From Prochilodus magdalenae (Eukaryota; Chordata; Actinopteri; Characiformes; Prochilodontidae): a DNA stretch of 64,000 nt. Below are positions 1 through 12,139 of the stretch, piece after piece (position 1 is the stretch's first letter; every line of letters starts with the position of its first letter). The stretch spans positions 211,001 to 275,000 of the forward strand of contig JAMWET010003181.1 of assembly GCA_024036415.1 (NCBI GenBank). Reading direction: 5' to 3'. The notes beneath the pieces were generated by a model. That model saw only the letters and a list, made by a program, of their open reading frames with translations, had not been told where the DNA came from and searched no databases. The position numbers were made by a program, and so were the translations under genes.

Positions 1-1465
1 CAATAGTTGCTTATAACCTTATACAGAGGTTGCCATGCCTTTCTAATACTGTGTCGGAGTAGACTATAATACTCTGTTATAACTACTGAAGTTGCTCACC
101 ACTATACAAAAGGAAAAACCACATGTCATTATTAAAATGACCATGATGAATGATGTTTATTGATATTTGTTGTAATTAGTTGAATTAAGAATCTACCAGA
201 GAAGTGAGATCTATTTAATCTGTAAAAGACAAGCACTTTCTTGTAAACGGGAGATCTTGTATGTTACATATTGTATTTATTTGCTGACTGTGTTGATTCA
301 GCTCATCATGCAAGGTAGGTTTTTTCATAAGCACAGTTAGAGAAAGATGAGATGTTGATTTTGACGATCATTGCTTCTTAGGGAGTGAAGCTAAGATGAT
401 AAGTTAGATGTGAGAACTTCAGGCATACTGAATAATCCCTTTTAAAACCACTGTGTAGTGACTAATTAGCTCAGTAGCTAGAGCAACTCCTGCTGTGTTC
501 CTTAAAATATAGAGGCACTGTAGGGGAAATTTCTGTCTTTCCAGCACCAGCTGATTTTCAGTGTGCAGATAGTCTATGTGTTCCAAAAAAGTGTGAGAAG
601 TCATCAGTTAAGTGACCACATACACTGTGATAATTTCCTTCCACTTCATTTGCATTGTACTCTGTAGACGGTTCACAGTTGTTTAGTATGCAGGGAAACC
701 TCCAACAGCTTTAGTGTTCGAGTGGTAGCCAAGCGCTGGAAACCTATAACTTGGCAAGTCAAAGCATCTACAATGTAGGCAGGATATTAGGATTGGATCA
801 TTTGGAAGAAATATAATATTACAGCGAATATAATAACAAAAGTTATATTTTCATTATACACAATAAAAAGTCTTTTGAGTTCAAGTTGTTTTGTTTGTCA
901 GTGCCTCCGTTTCTGCATCTTACTGTATTGAAATAAGCAGGTTGTGCTCGCTTAAACTTCTGGCATTGTCAGGATTTGAACTGGTAATCAATAAGGCAAA
1001 ACCCATCAAAGTTACATCAATTAGAAGCGTATTTTAAACCTGTTTTAAGATGAAAGTGGTGTTCAGTATTATAGAAGGGACAGAATAGCTTATCACCATC
1101 ATTAAGAAAGAGATATCGTATTGTTGTGTGAATATTAATGATTTGCACATCCCCCTTAAGCATCGCTGATAGGATAACCCTCTATCGCCTTGTGTATTTG
1201 TACACACCAGCAGTTCTTCACATTGTCTGTCTGAAAACTGGCAGATTCATTTTAACTGTACAAATTTCTCTAAATTCTCAAAATTTTGTAAACTTACTTA
1301 CAAAGTCCAGACTTACCTTTTACAGGTTAACTCTACTAACATGAGGTGAAAATAAGAACATACAGATATGGGTTCAATAATCTCTTAAAGTTCCTCCACT
1401 AATCTAATAATGAGATTATTGAGACTGTGTGCTGTGTACATGTTAAGATGCTTTCACTTGCCAAA
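1..1465. other. Non-coding sequence without recognised features
   Basis: AT-rich sequence with only short chance reading frames on either strand. I see no splice-bounded exon, no recognisable protein motif and no long repeat. It is upstream intergenic DNA relative to slc7a1. Confidence 0.5.
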
Positions 1466-1469
1466 AAGT

Positions 1470-1790
1470 CATTCTTATATATAGTTCTATATAAAATTGT
1501 GAGTACTGTATAGAACAGTGTCACGGTTAAAAGTCATTTGAATGGTGAAATGGTTCTTCAGATTGAGGTGTTGTATATGGTGCTATATATAACCCTTTGA
1601 AGATGGTACATGGTAACTGTATAGTTAACTGGTAAAGGTAATTGGTAATGGTGAATACCACCAAAAAGGGTTTTGCTATCATGCTTTCAAGTTTATAACG
1701 GCACCACAAATAAGGACTCTAGCATACAGAACTGTTTTTAGAAAGATTCTGTATAGAACCATAATCAACACACTGTCCTTTAATCTGAAG
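1470..1790. repeat. MITE-like repeat rich in GGTTCTT/AGAACC
   Basis: The segment contains repeated short blocks such as TATAGAAC, GGTTCTTC, AACCCTTTGAAG and TATAGAACCATAA. This composition is typical of a dispersed teleost MITE that carries GGTTCTT blocks and ends in short inverted repeats. A related segment lies at 5690-5880. The ends are not well defined here and the copy is diverged, so the family assignment comes from memory of such repeats. Confidence 0.35.
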
Positions 1791-2500
1791 AACTAATGGC
1801 ATGCTTAACAAGCTTTTTATTTTTATTTTATTTTTTTAAAAAGTGCATATTTAGTGAACCTGCCTTACCACGAAGTACTGCCTCAAGTCTTCCTTCATTT
1901 TAAAGTCAGTTTGTTTTGTTTATGTTTAATGAGCCTGTGTAGTTCTCTATGTGATCAATGGACAGTGCTCTGTTCCGTTACAGTATTGGCTCGTTATGAT
2001 CTACCCAAAGCGTTCCCTTATCAACAGTGTTTTCTCATTAATATCGAGAAGCTGCTGTAGATAACGGTGACCTGCTTTTGAATCCTCTACAGAGGAAGCA
2101 GAATAAATCTGTGTATAAATACATAAGGGTTATTATCCTAAACCAGCTCTACTGAATAAACAGTTAGACTTTCTTATGCCCCCCATAATGAAGAGGTGCA
2201 CCTCTCGCTCTCTGCTTTGTGGTTTGAACAAGTCTAATTTGCCCCCAGGAAGAAAAAAAATAGATGCTTAGATAGCAATAATTAGCCTTTTCATGTCTCT
2301 CGGTCGACACAAGCTAATAGAGAGAGAAGTGTTTTTTTTTTCCTTTCCATTAAATCTATTGTGGATGAAAATGTGTTGCAGCTATGTTCACCTTGAATGA
2401 GTAATGTTTTCTTTTAATTTGTGAAAGGAAGAACATGTAGTGTAATTGAGTTTCCAGTGGAAAATGGAACATTTCCTCCTGAGGGTTAACAGATTGTGGC

Positions 2501-3780
2501 TGTACAGTCCTGTGCAAAAGTCAGAGGACCTTCATTTCTGTAATTTCCAGTCAAAACAGCCATTAATTAAGTACAAGTGATAGAGTTTCCAGTGACGGGA
2601 ATTTAAAAATAAATAAATAAAAAGACAAAAATTAAAATTTCCTGGCTGAAAAAAGTCTATTTTGTTGGACCGCCTTTAGCTTTGATTACAGCGCACATAC
2701 ATCAATGTTTCCTTGAACTTATGCAGCATCGCGGCTTTTATTTCCATCTGGAGTTGCATGACTCTTTGTCTTCTCCAGCACATCCCAAAGACTTTCAACT
2801 GGGTTAAGGTCAGGACTCTGTGGTGGCCAATTCATGTATGAAAATGATTCCTCATGCTCCCTGAACCGCCACCTGGCATTGTTGTTCTGGAATATGCTCA
2901 TGCCATCAGGGAAGAAAAAAAATGTTGATGGAATAACCAGGTCATTGATTGCATTCAGGTCATCAACTCTGACTTTATTTTACTGCCACATAATGTTGCT
3001 GAGCCTCGACCTGACCAACTGAAGACTCAGATCATATGACTGCCTCCAGAGGCTCGTACAGTGGGTAATATCCATGATGGGTGCATCACTGCATGTGCTT
3101 GCCTTCTGAGTCTGATGTCCCTATCTCACTGAATTAGGTTAGGTCTGGACTCATTAGACCGTATAACCTTGTTTCATTGCCAGTCCAATCTTTATGCTCT
3201 TCAGCAAACTCCAGTCTTCTGTCTGATTAGCCTCAATAACAAGTAGTGATCTTAAGCCACACAGCTGTTTAGTGCCTCTCCTGTGAAGTGCATTGTGTGT
3301 GGAAATGCTCCGGCCTTCAGTAGTAAATATAGACTTCACCAAGCATTTCTTTGATAACAGCCATTTCACCACCATTTGATGAATCTTCCCACATGGACGT
3401 TTAGGAAATGAGATGCGACTAAGTTAAAAGCATTGTTCCAAACTGCAGTAATTATGCAATCAGAGGTTTTTGCTGACCTAAATTCATACTGCATTTGTTT
3501 CGTCCACTCAGTGTACACTTCAATATCCTCCTGTGTCCACTGTTTGCCTTTATGCCAGCTTCCTTACTTTCTAGGAGTCTTACTTTTTAAAGATATTTAC
3601 AGGAATCATCTTCCACACCTCCAAAGTTCAGTCTTCGAAGTTGGTTGCAGTTTCTATTTTGCAGCACACAAATAATTCCAAACACATTCAATGATATTGA
3701 GGTCTGGACTCCACTTTGACAGGGGATGCAGTAAATGAAGGTTGGTCTCTGACTTGTTCCCACTGTAGCAGGTGTTCTGC
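2501..3780 (-). mobile_element. Degenerate Tc1/mariner-type DNA transposon
   Basis: The left edge starts with an end motif typical of fish Tc1 elements (ACAGTCCTGTGCAAAAGTC, from about 2503). On the minus strand, 2719-2901 encodes a piece of Tc1 transposase with the motif [16 protein letters not shown], which holds the last catalytic acid (E) of a DDE transposase. Further minus-strand pieces follow to about 3375, with frame breaks. I did not find a matching right-hand terminal repeat, so the right boundary is approximate. The element is dead. Confidence 0.7.
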
Positions 3781-4339
3781 AGTCACCTCAGTAAGTGTTG
3801 GTGTTGTGTGAGACTAACATAATACATATATCACACACTCATTTTGTGTTGTCATTCTTTATTTATTCATACAGGCATCGTGAACATCACTCTCAGCCTC
3901 ATTTGTTTGTATTTTGTATCAGGCTGAAATCGTGTAGCACATACAGTGGAAAGAGTAGCTTGGTTTGCGTGAAGGGACCCTTCTCAATCATTAGATAAAT
4001 GGCATTAGGCTGTGAAATGCCGTAGAAAATCACTGAAACAAACCCCACTGCAAATATCAATAGCTCTGCTACCTGATCATCGTGCACAACGAGGTGCCAT
4101 TGTTCGCATGTGCTCAGCAGGCAGTGATGTTTCATTGACTTCCATTTTCGTCGCAGTGGTGTCATTTTTAAGAAACATGAGGGCCTATTCTGCCAGCACT
4201 GTTTTTGCGCTTTTGGTAATTTAGTTTAATCACTCAGCCGTGCAGCAGGTCCTAAACTGTTTTAACTGCTCTACCATATGGTCGGTTTGATCTCCTTTTC
4301 TTAGCATGCGCAAAAAAACAAAGAGAGACAGAACACATT

Positions 4340-4855
4340 CATATTCCGCCACCATCCCTTTAATGGTTTGCCACGAGAGCTCTGAATCCCCAGTCTCCCT
4401 TTATGTAACACCAAACGCTTTCTTTCTTTTTTTTATAATTTTTTTTTTAAATATCTCCCTTTTCAGCTCTTCAAAAGCTTGAGAGGACCACTCTGCATAA
4501 ATATCCGCCTCATGAACAAGCACCATTGTGAGTCTGAAGGAGGTACGTCTTTGCTTAATCGCACCTTTCATCCCCACCAATGGCATTTTCATTAGTGTTC
4601 TCAAATTGAATGTGTTAATGGAAACGGAGGAGTCCACGTGGAGAGCCAAGGCCACTTTGTTACAGCTGCTCCCCTTTTTCGCTAATCAAGTCCGCTCCTT
4701 GTCATCAATCACCGCGCTGACTGTGAAGAAGAAGCAGGTATGGAAATCAGGACTGAATGAGGCCAGTTATGCCCTCCATCTTCTCCACAAGGGCACCAAT
4801 GTGTGGGACAGTAGCTCAGACTCCACCTCCACCTCCTTCTCCTGATCTCCTTCAG
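4340..4855. promoter_or_regulatory. Candidate conserved non-coding element
   Basis: A block of complex, non-repetitive sequence with several TAAT-type homeodomain cores and E-box-like sites (CAGCTG, CACGTG). It stands out against the simpler AT-rich flanks. Overlapping open frames of about 84 and 105 codons occur on opposite strands, but neither resembles a known protein. I infer an enhancer-like element from texture only; no alignment was possible. Confidence 0.25.
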
Positions 4856-5149
4856 CTCTTTGGTTTTATTCATGATTCCCATTGCACCTTTAAAGGCTGA
4901 GTGCTGGAGCAGTCAGGGTTTAAATTTGGTAACCTCATAAAAATCAACGCTTGATTCTTTTGCACCGTTCTAGGAAAAAAAGGTGCCATAAACTGAAAAG
5001 CAGAGCTGGGTACATAGAACCGACATACAATTAACCTCAAACATGTTTGTCTCCTCCTTCAAATACAAGTCCTGCAATTACAAAAGATGTCAGTAAAAAT
5101 CCTGAAATCTCTGGACTACGAATTCAGGATCCTGCAGATGGGCTTACAC

Positions 5150-5630
5150 AGTGATGACTAGGCTATAAATACCCACAGGCTCAGCAACGGGATTCCTAAA
5201 TTGAGAAGAGGTGGTACAGTGCAGTGAGGGTCTTGTTTGATGTGTGGAAAATGGGTTCAAAGCAGATGTTAATGTTTGGCCAAAGGGGGTGATTGCATTT
5301 GGGCATGCCAAAGGCCATAGTGTGAAGGAAGTAGCTGAATCTGCAGGTGTATGGAAGTGTACGATCATACGGGTCTACCAGCATGGGCCAAAATTCCAGT
5401 CTACAGTCTGTCCTCAGAATTGTGCCAGGGAAGGCATCCACGAAATCTGGCCCAACTGTGCGATTCTTTAATGCAAGAGTGTCTGAACATTGATGTGGCC
5501 TACATCCAGAAACTTGTCCAGTTCATGCCAAATCAAATTCCAGCTGTTATTGGTGCTTGTGGAGGTATTACACGCTACTCGGTACGTTTCAGTTACAAGT
5601 GACTATTTTTTTGTCCGATGAGCGTGTATC
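5150..5630 (+). mobile_element. Tc1-like transposon fragment (family with copies at 27.85 and 46.1 kb)
   Basis: The plus strand encodes a helix-turn-helix piece, with the motif SVKEVAESAGVWKCTIIRVY, at about 5305-5380. It is followed by a transposase tail with the motif FMPNQIPAVIGACGG at about 5522-5566. The 5' half is closely repeated at 27845-28085 and the 3' half at 46120-46265. The arrangement of an HTH domain followed by the C-terminal tail, with the catalytic middle missing, indicates an internally deleted Tc1-like element. Confidence 0.65.
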
Positions 5631-5689
5631 AATGCTCTCTTCATTTTTATAAATATCGAAAAACATGACAACGTAAACAACCATTTTAG

Positions 5690-5882
5690 CGTTTGAATGG
5701 AGAATCTATTGAATATGGTTCTTTCTAGAACCTTGTAAAACAGTTCCCCTCTTGTAAGTCAAATAACCTTTTTTTTCTTTGACTTGTTAATTCCACTGAA
5801 ATGTTCCTTAGGGAACCAAAAGTGGTTCTTCTAGGACATTGCTCCAAAGACACGGTTCTGACTCTTATTTTTAAGTGTGCAT
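5690..5882. repeat. MITE-like repeat with GGTTCTT blocks
   Basis: It contains GGTTCTTTCTAGAACC, AAAGTGGTTCTTCTAG and a terminal block of the TTATTTTTAAG type. These resemble a MITE that is widespread in fish genomes. It is related in composition to the segment at 1470-1790. Family name unknown. Confidence 0.4.
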
Positions 5883-5884
5883 GA

Positions 5885-7257
5885 AAGAACAAGCAGGCTG
5901 AATTCATTTCTACAGCAGAGCTTCTGAAGCTTCTTCTACAGTATCAGCAGTTAGTCTCCTTCACCGCTTTTTCCTTGATGTGAAAGCACTGTCACTGAAA
6001 CTGGTCTCACTAGAAGGTGCCACAGAATGCATTTACTCAGCATTTTAAACTGATCTCTGATTTTTTTATATAGATGTGTCATGTGTCTTAGGCCAAGGTG
6101 ACCTGTCTTAGGTGGAGTTTAATTTATTTATTTATATTTTTGATGAGCTCTGCTCTGAGTGCTTAGTTGTTAGACGCTGTGATAATCACACAGATGCAAC
6201 ACGTCATTTTTTTTTAAAAATAGGAAGAGAAATAAACTGACCGTGAATTAGTTATCATGCCACACGTTTTAGTTAGCTATGCTAGCATTAGTTACGTGGA
6301 GCTTGCTAGCAGCTAATGTTACCTATACTAGCCACTCTCTTTCAGTCTAATCATCAACCCACAGTAAGTTAGAGTTTTTACTCACAATGAACCTTCCAGT
6401 TTATGATCTGCTATAACCATCAAACAGTGTATCCAATCACATAGCATGGCTGCTTACAGGTTGTTTTTGAGGGGGTGATGCTAATAATAGTGGAACTGCC
6501 CCTCTCTTCAGTCTCTTGATATTGTCTAAGGTTTGAAAAACTGTCCAGAGTCAAATTAAAGTTGTCCTGGATCTTGTTAAAGATGTAAGAACTGAAGTGG
6601 GCTTTCTGTTTGCCTGCGTGTGTAATATGCGTGAAAAGTGTGGACACCCATATCACAGCTCGGAACATTTATTCACATAGTCTTCCATTTTGTTGTTGAT
6701 GCTCTTTGATCATATGTACATTTTGGGGGTGGAGTCAAGACTGTTACATAACAATGTAGGATTTTAGAACTGGCCTGTTTTCTTGACCTCTTTTTGTGGC
6801 ATTTGCATTTGAAAGAGAAGACAACAGAGTTAGAGATCAACGTATGTTAACTGTATGTACCCAAATTCTCCTCATCAAGCTGTGCTTACGTTTTTAATGT
6901 CAAGGATTGCTAGCCACCAAAGTTTAATAGCCGAAATGGTTTTCAGTCCATTCACGCTGCCTATGTTTTCTAGGATTGTTAACGAGGGCAAAAAGCAATA
7001 AAAATGGAAAAACTAAAATGACTTTTCTGGCACCGCTACTGAAATTAGCAGCCTCCATGTCATCTTAGGTCTTTCACTTTGGAGCAACGTCTTTCATCAA
7101 ACACGTTGTAGATTTTGCTGTAAGCGTTACGGAAGATTAAGGTTATTTTGCAATTACAGTGTTATCAAACGCAGCGCATTTCCATGAAAATAGGCAAATA
7201 AACTGAGGACATTCAGTGCCCCAGGTGTTGTAGTGTTACCCAGGTGTTACACTGCCT

Positions 7258-7260
<3 letters not shown>
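5885..7260. other. Non-coding sequence without recognised features
   Basis: No exon, transposase fragment or long repeat is recognisable. The stretch from about 7030 to 7200 is of higher complexity and might be conserved, but nothing in the sequence proves it. Confidence 0.4.
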
Positions 7261-7348
<88 letters not shown>

Positions 7349-7371
7349 CTCGCTCTCTCCCTCCCTCTCTT
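7261..7371. repeat. (CT)n microsatellite
   Basis: A nearly perfect CT dinucleotide run, pure to about 7345 and then interrupted by CG and CCC variants. Open frames of Ser-Leu or Arg-Glu repeats on the two strands are by-products of the repeat, not genes. Confidence 0.97.
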
Positions 7372-7484
7372 TCTTTTAGAGGGCTTTCTGGGACATGCAC
7401 TGACTGCAGTTTGTCCTCATTTTCATGAAGGGTACAGTGAAGTTCACTCTGCACAAAGCACTCAGCCACTGTCTGTGATATTAT

Positions 7485-7499
7485 GCTGCCCTCTATTGG
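7485..7499 (-). promoter_or_regulatory. CTCF-like motif
   Basis: The minus strand reads CCAATAGAGGGCAGC. This matches the CTCF core consensus CCASYAGRKGGCRSY at all but one position. Binding is inferred from the motif only. Confidence 0.3.
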
Positions 7500-7639
7500 C
7501 TGATCCACAGACTCTGTTCACTTAATTATGCAATACATTTCCTGCAGTCAAACAGCACAAATAATCACTTCCTTTATACCAACAACAGAATAACCAATAA
7601 AATAGCATGCTTTACCAGAGGGGCGGTACAGTTTGTCAA

Positions 7640-8030
7640 CACACTCTGCACTGATGCCATGATCTATTTTCCTTTCTTTAAATGATGCAGTCTTTCTCTA
7701 GCTTGTCGTGTTTTGCACGAGCAATTTACAAGCAATGTAAATTAGCTTGAGCTTAACTCGTTCTTGTCATGGCTTTCTTCTTGCCCAGCCCAGACCAACA
7801 CAGAGCGACTGTGTGATATTCTTCCTCTGTGCACAAATTGGCAATTCTTTGACGTAAAGGCCCGCAGCTACTTCAAAGTTGTCATTAGATTGTGGTCCCT
7901 CTAATCAGAGTACTGCTAGAGGACTAATCCTGTATGCAGGCTCATGCACAACAGCGTGACACAGGCTACTCTCAGCACCGATGCAAATGAGAAAGCATAC
8001 TGGCAAACCCATGAAAACAGAAGCATATTT
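7640..8030. promoter_or_regulatory. Candidate conserved non-coding element
   Basis: Complex, non-repetitive sequence with several TAAT/ATTA cores and ATGCAAAT-like octamer blocks (GATGCAAATGAG near 7980). It has no coding signal. Assignment rests on sequence texture alone and needs alignment to other fishes. Confidence 0.2.
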
Positions 8031-8159
8031 AAAAGATCAAAATTGAACTGAAACTTGTTGTTTCCATTAGAATTTAGACTCATTTACCGTTTGTGTTTGC
8101 ACACAGAGGAATCTGTGTACTGCATTTAATTCATCTGTGAAGTGAAACACACACACACA

Positions 8160-8330
8160 CACTAGTGTGAACACACTTGCCGGGAGCGGTGGGCCGCCGT
8201 ATTCATGGGGCGTAGTTGGGAGTTAGGTGTCTTGCTCAAGAGCACATCAGTCGTGTCAGGAAAATGAATCAGCGATCCTCTAATCACAAGTCTGGCTCCC
8301 TAACCTGCAGCCCAGCTTCATGAAAACAAT
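8160..8330. repeat. Dispersed teleost repeat fragment
   Basis: It contains the blocks GCGGTGGGCCGCC, GTTGGGAGTTAGGTG and CTTGCTCAAGAGCACATCAG. These recur in a common fish dispersed repeat that usually ends in a tRNA-like GATTCGAAC block, such as the one at 63.86 kb. It is an incomplete copy. Confidence 0.4.
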
Positions 8331-8519
8331 TAGTAATGCAGAATGGCAAAAAAAGAAAATATGATAAGAATTTACAGTACTAGCACATTAAAATGTCCCT
8401 GATTAGATTGTGGACACACCTTACCACACACAGCACTGGGCTGCTGTGCAGAATGTAAATAACAGCAGAATGCAATGACGTGTAAATGTATATTTGTGTA
8501 TTTTTTTAAATAAATCTAT

Positions 8520-9370
8520 TATATGCCAGCAACATGTTTCAAAATAGTTGGGACAGGGTCAGGGTCACTGCTGCAGGTTTGAATATGAAATACTGCTTAA
8601 TATAGTATTTTAGCCACTTCACAGTTAAGGTCACCTTTAATGTATTTGGAGGCAGGCCAGTTTAGCACCCAGTCTCTTTTACTAAGGAGCTGTGCTGCTA
8701 TAATGTGTGCACTACCGTAAAACTGTGCGCTAATAAGCTAGATGGTCTTTTTTGATTCTCCAGGCCATAGGGCATTTTCCCAAGGAGCTTGGGCCCAGTG
8801 AAGGCGGCGGTATTTCCGGATCTGTTTATATTGGGTTTATTCTTCGCATGGTAGAGTTTTTACATACTTGCAGATGTAGTACCGAACTACATTCTCAAAC
8901 AGTGGCTTTGGCAAGTGTTCCTGAGCCCTTGCAGTGGCTTCCACTACAGAATCCTTTTTAATGCAGTTCTGCCGAAGATCATGGCCAGCCAATATTGGTT
9001 TTAGTCTTGTCTCTATTCTTGAATTGGTTATTTGCCAGTACAATCTTTCACAGAATGATGAACCATGTTTAGTTCTGAAGATTCTGCCTCTCTGATATGC
9101 TCTTTTTATACCCACTAATATTACTGACCTGTTGTTAATTGACCTATATTTATAGACAGGTCTCTGTCTATGTTTTATGTGTGTATATATATATATATAT
9201 ATATCATAGACAGAGACCTGTTCTTCCAGTTTTTGTGCAATGTTTTGCCATTTTAGTGAGTTTAACAACAGACAAAATAAAAAATAAAACACTATGTTTT
9301 GCACAGGCTACACATTATGCTTATTTTCTTATTATGTAAAACTCCACACAGTAATTATGTATTAAAATGT
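8520..9370 (-). mobile_element. Probable DNA-transposon relic
   Basis: The left end contains the block CAACATGTTTCAAAATAGTTGGGACAGG (about 8530-8557), reminiscent of the terminal part of a fish DNA transposon family. The minus strand between 8837 and 9304 is open for 155 codons without a clear catalytic motif. The segment also contains a perfect hairpin at 9156-9221. I recognise the style of the element but not its exact family. Confidence 0.4.
9156..9221. repeat. Perfect 17-bp inverted repeat with a (TA)n loop
   Basis: The arm ACAGGTCTCTGTCTATG (9156-9172) is followed by a 32-nt loop, mostly TA repeat. The exact reverse complement CATAGACAGAGACCTGT follows at 9205-9221. It can form a cruciform or an RNA hairpin. 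It lies inside the relic at 8520-9370. Confidence 0.9.
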
Positions 9371-9668
9371 GTAGAAGTCACATAAGGCATTAAATCTCAC
9401 TATGTTTCACTTTGTTAACAAAACTTTTTTGTGAACAGTTTTTGGCCTGTACAGGTTCAGTTTTCTACTGGGAAGGGCCACACCTGTGCAGGTGTGGCTG
9501 AAAGTCAGAGAAGGTTTGAATTCCTCCTTCACCCAACTATTTTTTCCCCCACCGACAAAAATGAACGTCTGTGCTAACGTCTGTTACAGAGTCTTCCGAG
9601 TACATGAAGTACTGCCCAGGACTGTTTCTTGCAGTAATATGCAACAGCAGTTGCCTAGCGCTCTCTGA

Positions 9669-9683
9669 CCACCAGGGGGCCCT
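9669..9683 (+). promoter_or_regulatory. CTCF-like motif
   Basis: CCACCAGGGGGCCCT matches the CTCF core consensus CCASYAGRKGGCRSY with one mismatch. Its orientation is opposite to the motif at 7485-7499. Binding is inferred. Confidence 0.35.
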
Positions 9684-10002
9684 GAGTCTGTATTTCTCTA
9701 AATGCATTCTACAGTTCTTGTACAAACAGAGCAGATCCAGAGATCTTCTTATGTTTCTGTTCAGCATTTATTAGGACTAAATTCTTATGCTTGCATACGG
9801 GGGAGGTCCTGTGGGGCTCCCTGCCTATTTTAGTCTTTTGTCCATGAACTTGTAATATACCTGATCCAACTTCTCAGCTTGTGGTGGGTCGTTTACAAAA
9901 GTAGAATAGATCATAGAGTTTAATCAGATAAAAATGAAAAAAAGGGAGCATAAATAAAGGAAAGACTATAAATGGATAAATAATAAATAATCTTAACAAG
10001 TC

Positions 10003-10005
<3 letters not shown>

Positions 10006-10043
<38 letters not shown>

Positions 10044-10046
10044 GAC
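10006..10046. repeat. (GA)n microsatellite
   Basis: A GA dinucleotide run of about 40 bases with one interruption. Confidence 0.95.
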
Positions 10047-10497
10047 TTGAGAGAGATATTTGCTGATTCATTCTTTTAAATAATATTATTATGCAGTCTT
10101 AGTTCAGAAACCTAACTTACTGTCATTGGTGAGGTTCAGTGACCGAAGACCTTGTGCATCTTAAAGGCATTACCAAGAGATTCTGGCCCAAGGACCTGAA
10201 GGTTACCAAATGGTCACCTCTCACCTGGTTATACAATGACGGGAAGAAGAAAACAACTCCAATTCCATGTTTTTATCTCATGTCATAGTGTCCTTCTAAA
10301 GGAACATACCACAAAACTCACAGGGGTACAAAAAGCCAAATGACTATTATTCCTAGATGTAAGAATAATGTATACTCTTAAGCAAAACATTCCACATTAG
10401 AAAGATTATAATCTGATTATGGGAAGACATCTACATCTGTTCACAAGCCCTGAATCAGTTAAATTGTGTGACAGCAGGAAAACATATACTCATCATC

Positions 10498-10998
10498 TGA
10501 AAAACAAAGTTGTACCCAGAAGGAATCAACCGACAGAAATTAAACTTGAGTAGGTTTCACATCATAAGACATTTTACACTCAGCCTTATCGCTGTACTTG
10601 GCTGACTATTGTCAACTAAGGTTGTTCTGTTGTGCAAGCTATCCAGACGACCAATGAACCCCATGTGTGGAGGCACCAAGATGAACGGTTTGTTGCCACA
10701 TGTCACACCTCCAGAAGGCCTAGTGTCACTCCACCTCCATCCTTTACGCAAAATCTACAGGAACTGGGTGAGAATGTTCAAGCTGCATAGACTGGATTAT
10801 CACATGACATTAGTAACCTCTACAGCTCAATGCAGAGATGTCTGGCATGTTGTGTTAGCAAACATTGCAGCCCAATGTTAATGTTAAATATTGCCCATAT
10901 CAGTCTAAATGTATCATCATGTATTGTCCCTGGTAATCTTTATCTCCCTTCCCAATAGCATTGCAATCTGAAACATCCTCCTGAGCGCAGCTACTGAT
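10498..10998 (+). mobile_element. Tc1-like transposon relic (family of the 32.3 kb copy)
   Basis: The segment is the diverged reverse complement of 32250-33000. Matching blocks include ACCCAGAAGGAATCAACCGA (against the 32.97 kb block), the cassette around GTGTGGAGGCACC, and the end block CTGATGATGAGTGCA. The transposase sense is therefore the plus strand here. Other copies of the family are at 15.89, 56.99 and 62.66 kb. No intact frame remains. Confidence 0.6.
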
Positions 10999-11649
10999 GA
11001 TGAGTGCATAAACATGCAGGCCGGAATACATAGCTGGGAAAAAGTTGCTTAAGAGTGTTAGCTCATAGCTCATCACTTAGGGCCATGTATATTTACTTTA
11101 TAATAAATATGACTTAAATGCACATTACACTACACTACATTCAAAATAAATAATCTATAGAATGATATAAACAAACAAAAAATAAAATTAGCATATATAC
11201 GCCACATAGAAAATAGTTGCTTGTAAAAGCAGAATTTAAAAAAAAAAGGAAATGGAACGGCCTGATGGTGGTAATGAAAAGGTCAAGGTAAGAAAAGTGG
11301 TCAACAAATCAATAGGTTTCTCCTCGGGCAGTGCTAAGGACAACTGTGTTTTGCATGAAAATTTGCTAAGAGTTTACCTGCATTGATTAAACGTCAGTTA
11401 AAAGAGGAGCAAAATGTAAACACTCTCTGTCCTCTGTTAAAACATTAACCTTAAAACAGGCACACCAGAGGACACCTACAACATCCTGTAGAGGGCATCA
11501 GTGAAGGTTTTCACCCAAATAAAGTTATTATTCATACAAAGTCTAGCCTACTATTAGTATAACTACGTTTAGGTTATCTGACATCATTTAGTGAGTCTGC
11601 TCAGAAACCATCTTCTAGAATCAGATTGTGCAGGACATGCTGGCCAGAT

Positions 11650-11950
11650 GGTGGGTAATTACACCAATCAGCTATAACATTAACACCCTCTCCATATATC
11701 TGTCCTCATTGTTCATTTTATAGAGGTTCTACAATCACAGACTGTAGTCAATCTGCTTTGTACATACTTTATTATCCTCTTTTCACTCAGGACCCCCACA
11801 GGACCGCCACAGGGCAGGTATTATGTAGGTGGTGGGTCATTCTTAGCACTGCAGTGACCCTGACATGGTGGCAGTGTGATAGTGTGTGTTGTGCTGCCAT
11901 GAGTGGATCAGAGACACCAGTACTGGTGGGGTAGAGGAATGAGAGGAAGG
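11650..11950. repeat. Partial copy of the palindromic repeat seen at 34.68-35.34 kb
   Basis: The blocks GGACCCCCACAGGACC, GCAGGTATTATGTAGGTGGT and GTGTGTTGTGCTG, and the GAGTGGATCAG block, match the left arm of the larger fold-back repeat at 34.7-35.3 kb. Its left end, CAATCAGCTATAACATTAA, is a motif I recall as common in otophysan fish repeats. Only one arm is present. Confidence 0.6.
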
Positions 11951-12139
11951 ATGGGAATGATGAAGTTGGTCTATCACCTTCTGTTTTCAACCAACGGTGA
12001 GTTTAAATTAATGTGTGATAGCAGAAAAACACAAACGTGCAGGCCACAGTCCACAGCTAGGAATCTGGGGGTTAAAGGTTATGTGCAAGTATCAGTTAAT
12101 TGTCAGTCATCAAAGTCAATGTATATTTACTTTTGTGTA

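Noticed and set aside
7236..7525. Frames of about 90 codons on both strands
   Set aside because: They are Ser-Leu and Arg-Glu runs read from the CT microsatellite.
8837..9304. A 155-codon minus-strand frame as a possible gene
   Set aside because: It lies in a probable transposon relic, includes a TA-repeat-encoded Tyr-Ile stretch and has no recognisable domain.
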